Made by a program: the position numbers and the translations under genes
Notes under the pieces: generated by a model
Told to the model about the DNA's origin: nothing
The model's database searches: none
The model's input: the letters and a program-made list of their open reading frames with translations, nothing else
Shown: piece by piece, positions 34,961-42,205 of the stretch
Numbering within the stretch: the first letter of the stretch is position 1
How the letters are laid out: each line of letters begins with the position of its first letter
Origin: Bacillus fungorum
Lineage (GTDB): Bacteria; Bacillota; Bacilli; Bacillales; Bacillaceae_G
Direction: 5' to 3'
NCBI RefSeq assembly: GCF_002746455.1
Contig: NZ_NWUW01000009.1
Span: forward strand, 1-64,000
DNA length: 64,000 nt

Positions 34961-35254
34961 TTATACGTAGCTTTTTCGCGAGATTTTTACAAGTTGATGT
35001 GCAATCATACCGATAAGTGTACCCAGTAGAACGAAGAAACCAATAAATCCATACCCCATTCCTTCCCATCCACCAATAACCATCATTGTAACGGGAAAGG
35101 ATGCTAAACAAAGAAGTATTAAACTAAGTGCAAATATAATATCGAACTGTTTGTCTGGAAACCGTTTCTTTAGTAAATACGAAATAGCAAATACAAGGAT
35201 AATCGTAATTCCACCAATGATGTAAAAGATACCAAATCCATCTAGCCAATCCAC
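34961..35254 (-). CDS. Small membrane protein, YesK-like
   Basis: This 97-residue protein has three hydrophobic helices (IFYIIGGITIILVFAISYLL, FALSLILLCLASFPVTMMV and GYGFIGFFVLLGTLIGMI). The layout resembles the YesK family of small Bacillus membrane proteins. I choose the GTG start at 35252-35254, seven bases after AAGGAGG; an ATG six codons earlier places that site inside the coding sequence. The function is unknown. It is transcribed toward the proS T-box leader but has no terminator that I can see. Confidence 0.7.
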   Translation of the reverse strand: MDWLDGFGIFYIIGGITIILVFAISYLLKKRFPDKQFDIIFALSLILLCLASFPVTMMVIGGWEGMGYGFIGFFVLLGTLIGMIAHQLVKISRKSYV

Positions 35255-35409
35255 AGTGTTTCCTCCTTCCATTCATTCCCTTATACTTAATTATATGTTT
35301 AATTTTTCTGAAAATAAATAATAAATTTTCATTTAAAAAATATATTTTTATTACCAGGTATTAATAGTAATATATAAGAATAGGTTTTATATAACCAGGA
35401 GGGAACTTT

Positions 35410-36723
35410 ATGGATAAAGCATTAACAAACCACGTCATTATTTTATCTTTCGATTGCTTATCAGCTTTAGATTTTCCTATATTACAAAAACTTCCTAATT
35501 TCCAAACATTAATAAACAAGGGCTCGATTGCGAAAAAAGTGGAACCTATTTATCCTTCTGTAACATATCCAAGTCACTCAACAATCGTTACTGGAAACTA
35601 CCCTAATAAACATGGCGTAGTTAGCAATACATTACTTCAACCCGGACGCGAGTCACCGGATTGGCATTGGTATCGAAAATCCATTAAAGGAACAACGTTA
35701 TACGATGAAGCACATAAAGCAAATTTAACGACAGCTGCCATTCTATGGCCTGTTACCGGCAGAGCAAACATTGATTACAATTTACCAGAAATCTTTCCAA
35801 ATAGACCGTGGCAAAATCAAATTTTAGTTTCATTATTTAGCGGTAGCCCGCTATACCAATTAGATTTAAATCGTCGTTTCGGTCACATACGAAATGGACT
35901 GTCACAACCTGAACTTGATGATTTCGTACTTGCTTCTGCTGTGCATACAATCAAGACGAAAAAGCCTAATGTCATGTTTGTACATTTCACCGATCTAGAC
36001 ACCCAAAGACACTATCACGGCTTTGAATCCAAAGAAACAATAGCTGCCATTCGTAGACATGATGAGCGGCTAGGGAAAATTATTCAAGCTTTAAAAGCCA
36101 GTGACCTATACGAAGAGAGTACAATTATCGCTCTTGGTGACCATAGCGCTTTAAGTGAAAACAAAGCCATTCAATTAAATGTACTATTTCATCAAAAAGG
36201 GCTTATCTCTATAAATTCAAAAGGTAAATTAGTAGATTGGAATGCTTATTGCCAAAGTTGCGATGGGTCCGCCTATGTATATGTGAAAGACAAAAACGAT
36301 ACGGATACAATTCGGGAAGTACAACTACTCCTTGAAGACCTGCTTCAAAATAAACAAAATGGAATTGAATTTATGCTTCATGATGAAGCTGCAAAAGACT
36401 GCGGTGCAGATGGTAATTGTTTATTTATGTTAGAAGCGCGAGAAGGGTATTATTTCACTGAAAACTATACAGGAGATTTTATAAAGGAAATTACTGAAAA
36501 AGATGTTACGCCTAGTAAAAAATATACATTTGGTACGCATGGATACTCTCCAAAAAAACCTAACTATGAAACAATTTTTATCGCTGCTGGGAGAGGGATA
36601 AAAAGCGGCGTTACCATTCCGTATATGAGACTTATTGATGAAGGCCCAACTATCGCTAGACTACTCGGTTTACATTTAGGTGAAACAGACGGATCAATTG
36701 TAGAGGATTTACTCCAATTGTGA
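35410..36723 (+). CDS. Alkaline phosphatase superfamily phosphodiesterase (nucleotide pyrophosphatase-like)
   Basis: This 437-residue protein has the metal and nucleophile set of the ENPP group: aspartate in LSFDCLSA, the threonine nucleophile in PSVTYPSHST, FTDLDTQRHYHG with the paired Asp/His ligands, GDHSALS, and GTHGY near the C-terminus. No signal peptide is seen, so it is probably cytosolic, unlike many relatives. It should hydrolyse phosphodiester or pyrophosphate bonds; the substrate cannot be read. AGGAGGG lies 7 bases before the ATG. Confidence 0.88.
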   Translation: MDKALTNHVIILSFDCLSALDFPILQKLPNFQTLINKGSIAKKVEPIYPSVTYPSHSTIVTGNYPNKHGVVSNTLLQPGRESPDWHWYRKSIKGTTLYDEAHKANLTTAAILWPVTGRANIDYNLPEIFPNRPWQNQILVSLFSGSPLYQLDLNRRFGHIRNGLSQPELDDFVLASAVHTIKTKKPNVMFVHFTDLDTQRHYHGFESKETIAAIRRHDERLGKIIQALKASDLYEESTIIALGDHSALSENKAIQLNVLFHQKGLISINSKGKLVDWNAYCQSCDGSAYVYVKDKNDTDTIREVQLLLEDLLQNKQNGIEFMLHDEAAKDCGADGNCLFMLEAREGYYFTENYTGDFIKEITEKDVTPSKKYTFGTHGYSPKKPNYETIFIAAGRGIKSGVTIPYMRLIDEGPTIARLLGLHLGETDGSIVEDLLQL

Positions 36724-36831
36724 ATAATTGTATATATGTGTAAAATTTATTTAAAAATTATCCCTGTTTCTCTTTTTATAATTTTTATTTTTGTACACTG
36801 TTAGTAGAACAAATTTAAGGGGGAACATTAT

Positions 36832-38115
36832 ATGAAAAAAATGTCCAGACAAGAAAAAAGCTGGATATTATACGATTGGGCGAACTCGGTATATTCGCTC
36901 GTCATTACAACTGCATTATTTCCAATTTACTTTAAAGCCGCTGCAAAAGAAGCTGGACTATCTGGTGCAACTTCAACAGCATATTGGGGATATGCAAACT
37001 CATTCGCTACACTTTTAATTTCTATACTTGCTCCTATTCTCGGCACAGTTGCTGATTATAAAGGATTTAAAAAACGATTTTTCACATTCTTCTTTGGACT
37101 CGGTATCGTATTTACAAGTATGCTAGCAGTCGTCCCAACATCTCAGTGGCACCTATTACTAGGATGCTATATGCTCGCATTAGTTGGTTTTGCTGGAGCA
37201 AACATTTTCTATGATGCATTTTTAGTAGATGTCACTTCTGAAGATAGAATGGATCGAATTTCTACGAGAGGTTTCGCTTTAGGCTATATCGGGAGTACTA
37301 TTCCTTTTATCGGTTGTATCACTCTTATCATTCTTGCTCAAAAAGGAACTATCCCTTTATCAGTTGGCATTGCCAGTCAAATTTCATTCGCGATAACTGC
37401 TCTTTGGTGGGGACTATTTACAATTCCAATGCTAAAAAACGTAGAGCAAACGCACTATATTGAACGTCATCCAAGACCAATTGCAATGAGCTTCAAACGC
37501 CTTGCTGATACTTTTAAAAATATTAAAGAATATAAAACAGTCTTTCTGTTCCTAATTGCTTACTTCTTCTACATTGACGGGGTCGATACAATTATTACTA
37601 TGTCTACCGCTTACGGAACAGATCTTGGTATTAGTGCAACGAATCTATTAATCATCTTATTTGTCACACAAATTGTCGCTTGTCCATTCGCTTTATTGTA
37701 TGGAAAACTATCAGAGACATTTACCGGTAAAAAAATGCTATATGTCGGTATTATTATTTATATCATTATCTGCACATATGCTTATTTCTTAAAAACGACA
37801 CTTGATTTTTGGATTTTAGCGATGTTAGTTGCCACTTCTCAAGGTGGTATTCAGGCGCTAAGTCGTTCCTATTTTGCAAAACTAGTACCTAAAGAATCTG
37901 CTAATGAATTCTTCGGATTTTATAATATATTTGGCAAGTTTGCCGCGATTATGGGTCCAGTATTAGTCGGTGTTACAACGCAATTAACGGGAAAAACAAA
38001 CGCTGGTGTCCTTAGCATTATTGTACTGTTCATTATTGGGGGATTCTTACTAACTAGAGTTCCGGAAAATAATACATCCGTTACACCACCTAGTCCAAAA
38101 ACCAAAACGCTATAA
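36832..38115 (+). CDS. MFS transporter, Atg22/UMF1-like (YxiO type)
   Basis: It is a 12-helix permease of 427 residues. The opening SWILYDWANSVYSLVITTALFP is typical of the Atg22/YxiO branch, in which a DWANS motif precedes helix one. In yeast, Atg22 effluxes amino acids from the vacuole; the bacterial substrate is unknown. AAGGGGG lies 7 bases upstream. A separate promoter gap of about 110 bases and its own terminator indicate that it is independent of the phosphodiesterase gene. Confidence 0.85.
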   Translation: MKKMSRQEKSWILYDWANSVYSLVITTALFPIYFKAAAKEAGLSGATSTAYWGYANSFATLLISILAPILGTVADYKGFKKRFFTFFFGLGIVFTSMLAVVPTSQWHLLLGCYMLALVGFAGANIFYDAFLVDVTSEDRMDRISTRGFALGYIGSTIPFIGCITLIILAQKGTIPLSVGIASQISFAITALWWGLFTIPMLKNVEQTHYIERHPRPIAMSFKRLADTFKNIKEYKTVFLFLIAYFFYIDGVDTIITMSTAYGTDLGISATNLLIILFVTQIVACPFALLYGKLSETFTGKKMLYVGIIIYIIICTYAYFLKTTLDFWILAMLVATSQGGIQALSRSYFAKLVPKESANEFFGFYNIFGKFAAIMGPVLVGVTTQLTGKTNAGVLSIIVLFIIGGFLLTRVPENNTSVTPPSPKTKTL

Positions 38116-38157
38116 AGGAAAAGATCCTCTTCACATAAGAAGAGGATCTTTTCCTTT
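38114..38157 (+). terminator. Terminator of the YxiO-type transporter
   Basis: An 18-bp stem (AAAGGAAAAGATCCTCTT) pairs with its complement across a short loop and ends in T-rich sequence. Confidence 0.9.
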
Positions 38158-38190
38158 ATTTTTATTGATAACGCCCCACAATTAAAGATG

Positions 38191-38385
38191 CTACATCTTA
38201 TACAAAAATAGTTTATCAACAGTTGTTCCTAATACTTCCGCTAAACGAAAGGCTAATGCTAAACTCGGATCATATTTATTATTCTCAATTGCATTTATCG
38301 TCTGTCTTGAAACTTTACACTTATCAGCTAATGCACCTTGTGAAATATTATTTTCAGTGCGTAATTCATAAATTTGATTTTTCAC
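38191..38385 (-). CDS. Short Xre/Cro-type helix-turn-helix regulator
   Basis: This 64-residue protein is almost all DNA-binding domain: NNISQGALADKCKVSRQTINAIENNKYDPS is the HTH, followed by LAEVLGTTVDKLF. It is of the type often paired with a small membrane protein, but no such partner is adjacent. The start is GTG at 38383-38385, seven bases after TTAGGAG; an upstream ATG would add 19 residues without a ribosome binding site. Targets are unknown. Confidence 0.85.
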   Translation of the reverse strand: MKNQIYELRTENNISQGALADKCKVSRQTINAIENNKYDPSLALAFRLAEVLGTTVDKLFLYKM

Positions 38386-38465
38386 ATCTTTTCTCCTAAC
38401 ATGTAAAATCGTTTTTACAACATTAGTATATAGTCGGTACATTTCATTGTCAAAAGATCACCATG

Positions 38466-38491
38466 AAAAAAGGGAGCAATTCAGCCCCCTT
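38466..38491 (-). terminator. Terminator of the MFS efflux gene
   Basis: AAGGGGGC-TGAATT-GCTCCCTT with one G-U pair and a following T6 run on the minus strand. Confidence 0.75.
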
Positions 38492-38498
38492 GCAATAG

Positions 38499-39731
38499 CT
38501 ATTTCGAAACCAATGAATTCGTCATTTCCTCTCGATTAACAACATCTTCTTTCTTTATTTGCATACGTAAAACCGGACCTATTGCTAATAAAATAAGTGA
38601 CATTGCTATACAAAATACGGTAACTAGTGAGGTCAGCTCCTTCAATCCTCCAGCTAGTGAAGTTCCAATTAACATTGCCCCCATAAACAGTGGTAAAATT
38701 GTTCCATTTACCCTTCCAATCATATTTTCTGATACAAGTTGAATCATAAGCGTACCGACAACGATATTAACACAAGCTAAACAAATACCTGTTCCAAATC
38801 TCATGAAACTAGTAATCCAAAATGATGTAGATAGCCCTTCTACTAAAAATGACATCGCTAATATACTCATACCGAATACAAACATCTTTTTCGGATTCAC
38901 TTTTGAAGCGAAAACCGCAGCAACAATACCACCGATTAACATACCTATTCCATCAGCTGCGGCTAAATATTGAACTGCTTCCTTTTCCATTCCAAGGCGC
39001 TCTATTACAAGAAATACCTCTAATGGATTCGTTAGTCCAACAGCTAAGCCCATAACGGTGAAAGTAATCGTAATCATACGTAAATTTTTCGTATGCAGAA
39101 CGTATTTCCATCCTTCTTTTATATCATTTTTTAATGAGCCTCTCACCACTGGCTCTTTTTCCACCCATTTTGGTAAAAACAAAAGAGCGATAGCAGATAA
39201 CAAAAATAAAATGATTAAGCTATATAGTGACGTAAATAAACCAAGTTGTGTATACACAAGCGATCCTACCACTGGTCCAAAAATCATAAATAATGACTGT
39301 AATGTTTGGTTAAATGCAATCGCATTTGCTACCTGTTCTTCCTTTACATAGCGCTTAAATATACGCGAAGATGATGGCTGAGAAAACTGACCTACGATCG
39401 CGGAAATGAGTGTTGCAAAAAATATAGCCTGCCAATAATCTAGCTTTAACAACAAGACAATCCCTATAATAGACAGTACACTTAATACATCTCCAGCAAC
39501 CATCGTTCTTTTCGGATTCCAGCGATCAGCTAGCGCCCCACCGATAAACGAGAAAATAAAAATAGGTGCATATTCCATAACCGATAACAACGAAACGGAA
39601 ACTGGATCATTATTCGTTCGCTCCATTATAAAATATAAAAGAGCCATATTTCTGATCCAAATTGCAAATTGTTGTAAAATATCAGATACCATAACGAGCA
39701 TAAATGCTCGGTTTTTAAATAAAACGTTCAT
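38499..39731 (-). CDS. MFS efflux-type transporter
   Basis: This 410-residue permease has 12 helices and the MFS loop motif GGALADRWNPKR between helices two and three. It resembles the MFS_3/enterobactin-exporter-like efflux group. It lies directly downstream of a TetR gene on the same strand, and both have a near-identical 18-bp palindrome upstream, so TetR repression with induction by the exported compound is likely. The substrate is unknown. Confidence 0.87.
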   Translation of the reverse strand: MNVLFKNRAFMLVMVSDILQQFAIWIRNMALLYFIMERTNNDPVSVSLLSVMEYAPIFIFSFIGGALADRWNPKRTMVAGDVLSVLSIIGIVLLLKLDYWQAIFFATLISAIVGQFSQPSSSRIFKRYVKEEQVANAIAFNQTLQSLFMIFGPVVGSLVYTQLGLFTSLYSLIILFLLSAIALLFLPKWVEKEPVVRGSLKNDIKEGWKYVLHTKNLRMITITFTVMGLAVGLTNPLEVFLVIERLGMEKEAVQYLAAADGIGMLIGGIVAAVFASKVNPKKMFVFGMSILAMSFLVEGLSTSFWITSFMRFGTGICLACVNIVVGTLMIQLVSENMIGRVNGTILPLFMGAMLIGTSLAGGLKELTSLVTVFCIAMSLILLAIGPVLRMQIKKEDVVNREEMTNSLVSK

Positions 39732-39748
39732 TTTTATTCCCCTTTCAT

Positions 39749-39766
39749 AAACCGACCGTTCGGTCT
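39749..39766. promoter_or_regulatory. TetR operator upstream of the MFS gene
   Basis: AAACCGACCGTTCGGTCT contains an imperfect palindrome centred on CGTTCG. It differs by one base from the sequence at 40394-40411. Confidence 0.7.
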
Positions 39767-39797
39767 AATTTATTTTGTAAGAAAAGCAACTGACCTA

Positions 39798-40379
39798 TTA
39801 TTCAGCTGCCATTCCTTTTAACAATACATCTATTGCCTTTTTATAAACACGTTTCAGCTCTTTATAATCTAATTCGTAGTAAAGTACTCCAAGCCCTGAT
39901 AATAATCCATTCACAATATACATAAGATCCCGCGTATCATCTTCTCGAAACTCTCTAGACTGTATGCCTACTTCAACTAATTTCTCAACCATAACATATG
40001 ATTCTCTAGTTAAAGCTAACAGTTCATCCAAAATCTCTTTACTTACAACTTGGCTCATAGAAAACTCCTCTATTGCATTTGAAATGGGTTGCTGTATGTC
40101 CTCTACATAATATTCCGCGAGACCATATAGTTTTTCAGTACTAGTACTATACAACTTCTCTTTTTCATTCCATTTTTCAAGCCAATCATACGTATGCTGT
40201 TTCACTACAAATAAAAATAATTCTTCTTTACTTTTAAAGTGATAATAAATGCTTCCTTTACTTCGCTCTGTAATTTCACAAATCTCTTCCATAGATGTAG
40301 CGGCATAGCCCTTCTGTGAAAACAGATTTTCTGCTTTATATGCAATTTCTTTCTTTATCTCTTCTGCACTTCTTCTCAT
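39798..40379 (-). CDS. TetR/AcrR-family transcriptional regulator
   Basis: The N-terminal HTH is clear (ATSMEEICEITERSKGSIYYHFKSKEELF, residues 27-55), followed by a helical ligand domain. The start ATG (40377-40379) is five bases after GAGGTG; a GTG two codons earlier is less well spaced. It is 193 residues. The palindromes before it and before the next gene suggest that it represses both itself and the MFS gene 66 bases downstream. Confidence 0.9.
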   Translation of the reverse strand: MRRSAEEIKKEIAYKAENLFSQKGYAATSMEEICEITERSKGSIYYHFKSKEELFLFVVKQHTYDWLEKWNEKEKLYSTSTEKLYGLAEYYVEDIQQPISNAIEEFSMSQVVSKEILDELLALTRESYVMVEKLVEVGIQSREFREDDTRDLMYIVNGLLSGLGVLYYELDYKELKRVYKKAIDVLLKGMAAE

Positions 40380-40393
40380 ATTCACACCTCTTT

Positions 40394-40411
40394 AAACCGA
40401 CCGTTCAGTCT
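40394..40411. promoter_or_regulatory. TetR operator upstream of the tetR gene
   Basis: AAACCGACCGTTCAGTCT matches the site at 39749 in 17 of 18 bases and sits about 15 bases upstream of the tetR start codon. Confidence 0.7.
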
Positions 40412-40423
40412 AATAATAACAAA

Positions 40424-40447
40424 TTAAAAACCTCTATTACAAGAGGC
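40424..40447 (-). terminator. Weak terminator of the 47-residue membrane protein gene
   Basis: On the minus strand CCTCT-TGTAAT-AGAGG is followed by TTTTT. The stem is only five base pairs. Confidence 0.45.
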
Positions 40448-40459
40448 TATATTCCTTAT

Positions 40460-40603
40460 TTAAGAAAACGTACTCTCAAACCATGTTCGAATCATATGTA
40501 TTATTCCAATTTTAAATCCTAATTTAACAAGAAATACGCCTCCCGCAGCTAATAAAAATAGCATTACTTTCCTCTTGTTTTTCACTTTCGGCTCCCTTTT
40601 CAT
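40460..40603 (-). CDS. Small basic membrane protein (47 residues)
   Basis: A lysine/arginine-rich start (MKREPKVKNKRK) is followed by a hydrophobic helix (VMLFLLAAGGVFLVKLGF) and an amphipathic tail ending WFESTFS. AAGGGG lies 7 bases before the chosen ATG; the ATG two codons earlier is too close to it. The promoter region (40650-40700) is bracketed by two copies of a 20-bp palindrome, which implies tight control. I recognise no family. Toxin-like or transporter-subunit roles are possible, but nothing supports either. Confidence 0.6.
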   Translation of the reverse strand: MKREPKVKNKRKVMLFLLAAGGVFLVKLGFKIGIIHMIRTWFESTFS

Positions 40604-40632
40604 TTCCATTCCCCTTAGTATGTTAAAAGTAT

Positions 40633-40652
40633 TTAATCAAACGTTTGTTTAA
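40633..40652. promoter_or_regulatory. 20-bp palindromic site, copy 1
   Basis: The site has core TCAAACGTTTGT and TTAA at both ends, and is nearly two-fold symmetric about the central CG. It lies about 30 bases upstream of the small membrane protein gene's start codon, just downstream of the probable -10. Confidence 0.6.
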
Positions 40653-40678
40653 CTGTTTTTATACATATGTAAGCCAAC

Positions 40679-40697
40679 TAATCAAACGTTTGTTTAA
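40679..40697. promoter_or_regulatory. 20-bp palindromic site, copy 2
   Basis: It is the same sequence as copy 1 except for the first base, in the same orientation, with centres 45 bp apart. On the minus strand its TTGATT could serve as a -35, with TATAAA 16 bases on. Confidence 0.6.
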
Positions 40698-40701
40698 AAA
40701 G

Positions 40702-40727
40702 AAATACGCCTATATAAGGCGCATTTT
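40702..40727 (-). terminator. Terminator of the DUF1992-thioredoxin operon
   Basis: AAATGCGCCT pairs with AGGCGTATTT (one G-U) around a 5-base loop, and CTTTTT follows on the minus strand. Confidence 0.7.
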
Positions 40728-40729
40728 CA

Positions 40730-40972
40730 TCAATCACCACCACCGCAGCTTCCTCCACTATCTCCACCAAAAGACCCTCCACAATCATGTGAACCTCCAT
40801 CATGCGAGCTATCATTATCAGATCCAGCAAAGAAAAATAGTGGTGATGAGTTGTTAGATGAATTATGAATGTTATTTTGTTTTGTAAGATTTACCTTCTT
40901 TTTGTTTGATCGAACTGCTGTTACGATTGTTCCAACTACAACAAATAATAGTATGACAATAATAAATTCCAT
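40730..40972 (-). CDS. Single-pass membrane protein with His/Cys/Gly-rich tail
   Basis: This 80-residue protein has an N-terminal membrane helix (FIIVILLFVVVGTIVTAV), a polar linker with LFFFAGSDND, and a tail rich in Gly, Ser, Asp, His and Cys (SSHDGGSHDCGGSFGG and DSGGSCGGGD). The tail recalls the C-termini of some TPM/YgcG-type membrane proteins. Two cysteines and two histidines could bind metal or form a disulfide. AAGGGAGG lies 7 bases before the ATG. It is the last gene of a three-gene operon behind a thioredoxin-like gene. I recognise no named family. Confidence 0.75.
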   Translation of the reverse strand: MEFIIVILLFVVVGTIVTAVRSNKKKVNLTKQNNIHNSSNNSSPLFFFAGSDNDSSHDGGSHDCGGSFGGDSGGSCGGGD

Positions 40973-40985
40973 ATAAAAGCCTCCC

Positions 40986-41300
40986 TTATTCCTCGAATAA
41001 TTGAATGGTTCTCTCTAAATTTTCAAGTGAAATGAAGCGTGATTCACGAAGGATCTCTTTTCCATTATAAAATAATAAAACTGTTGGTCCTGTAAATACT
41101 GCATATCGCCCCGCAATCTCTTGCATGTCTTGTAGTAATATTTCTACTTTCTCTACATATTCATAATTCTCTAATACGCAATTTACTTTTCTTAGCATAA
41201 CATCACAAACACCACAATTTTCCGTTTTAATAAACAGAAGTACTAATTGTTGTTCTTCAATATATGTCGCTAATTCTTCTATCGTTTCAAATGTATTCAT
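40986..41300 (-). CDS. Thioredoxin-like protein (CGVC)
   Basis: This 104-residue protein has the thioredoxin fold with active site ENCGVCDVM (C29, C32) and the cis-proline segment FTGPTVLLFYNGKE. The dipeptide GV differs from GP of classical thioredoxin, as in YtpP/YbbN-like and other specialised forms. It lies 10 bases after the DUF1992 gene and 13 before the Cys-rich membrane protein gene, so an electron donor role for that neighbour is a reasonable guess. Confidence 0.87.
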   Translation of the reverse strand: MNTFETIEELATYIEEQQLVLLFIKTENCGVCDVMLRKVNCVLENYEYVEKVEILLQDMQEIAGRYAVFTGPTVLLFYNGKEILRESRFISLENLERTIQLFEE

Positions 41301-41310
41301 CTTATCCCTC

Positions 41311-41682
41311 TTAGCGTAATTTACGAAATACTTTGTCTTGATACATACGAAAAGCTAAACTATCTTTACTCTTTCTCTTTTCCATTACCTGCTGAAAACG
41401 AAGCTTTTTTGCTGTTAACTCTTCTTGTAATTTTTTTCTCTCTTCTTCATCATAACAGCAAGCAATTAAGTCTTCTATTTTTAATATATCTTTTTGTAGT
41501 TCCATTTCTGGTGGAATCATTCCCGCATTTTTTAAAATTTTATAACTCATTCTAAGTTCTGGAGGTACCATTGAAAGGTCTTCTAATTGTAGTGGTTTTC
41601 CTTTTCCCGGAATATGATCAAGGTCTCCATTCCGTATTGCTTGTCGAATTTTTTCTTCAGCAATGTTCAAAAACACATCCAC
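41311..41682 (-). CDS. DUF1992 (DnaJC28-type) protein
   Basis: This 123-residue protein has the DUF1992 signature: AEEKIRQAIRNGDLDHIPGKGKPL followed by PPELRMSYKILKNAG. In eukaryotes this domain occurs in DNAJC28; the bacterial version usually stands alone without a J domain, as here. Its function is unknown. The C-terminal half is strongly basic-acidic and helical. It is the first gene of the operon, with GAGGG close to the ATG. Confidence 0.87.
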   Translation of the reverse strand: MDVFLNIAEEKIRQAIRNGDLDHIPGKGKPLQLEDLSMVPPELRMSYKILKNAGMIPPEMELQKDILKIEDLIACCYDEEERKKLQEELTAKKLRFQQVMEKRKSKDSLAFRMYQDKVFRKLR

Positions 41683-41880
41683 ACCATTCCCTCCTTTACA
41701 TATTTTTACTATTATTTTACATGAAATTTCATTATTTCGCTACGTCATCAAAAATGAACTACATACAATTTTTTCTCAATTTTATTTATAAGGAGATATT
41801 TTCCCACCTCATATGTATTTCATTTTCATATGCAGTTTGTATTGTAGCCTTTTTATATTGAGAAAATCCTTCTGCATCTA

Positions 41881-41894
41881 ATAAAGCGTTTACA
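41881..41894. promoter_or_regulatory. Candidate CcpA (cre) site upstream of the chitinase
   Basis: The minus strand reads TGTAAACGCTTTAT, 12 of 14 positions of the cre consensus TGWAARCGNTWNCA. It sits just after a weak -35/-10 pair (TTGAGA 41858, TAATAA 41879, 15-base spacer). The chitinase gene is about 310 bases away, beyond a bcr1-like element. Confidence 0.4.
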
Positions 41895-41965
41895 CTAAAT
41901 CTTACATTTGTTACGATTTAATCACCCCCAGCCCCCTTGTATAGACTTCGTGATGTCTGATCATT

Positions 41966-42120
41966 TTTATCCCGCTTTAATGGGCAGTAAGACCCCCACC
42001 TCAAAATTTAGCGAAAGCAAAAAAGTTAGGTGGGGGTCGGGCTGCCCATTAAAGTCCGATTGGTTCAACTAATAATCAGTGGGGGATGAAGCCCCCCCAC
42101 TGATTAAAGTTTCACTTTAT
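41966..42120 (-). repeat. bcr1-like element, full copy B
   Basis: It has TTTAT at both ends. Read on the minus strand it starts ATAAAGTGAAACTTTAAT and ends GCGGGATAAA. Two strong hairpins are present: AATCAGTGGGGG with CCCCCACTGATT, and GACCCCCACCT with AGGTGGGGGTC (11 bp perfect). At 155 bp it has the length of bcr1. It takes up most of the 520-base gap before the chitinase gene. Confidence 0.85.
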
Positions 42121-42205
42121 CTAGACGTTTCGTACGTCTAGATTCATTTTGATTTATTGGCGCATGCCTTTAAATATATCTTTTATTTTGAAAGGAGAAA
42201 TGACT

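Noticed and set aside
41571-41861. 96-codon plus-strand frame before the chitinase
   Set aside because: Its first part is antisense to the DUF1992 gene and the rest is AT-rich intergenic sequence; there is no ribosome binding site and no domain.
42142-42192. Promoter directly upstream of the chitinase start
   Set aside because: TTGATT with AAATAT at 17 bases is weak and would start transcription almost on the ribosome binding site.
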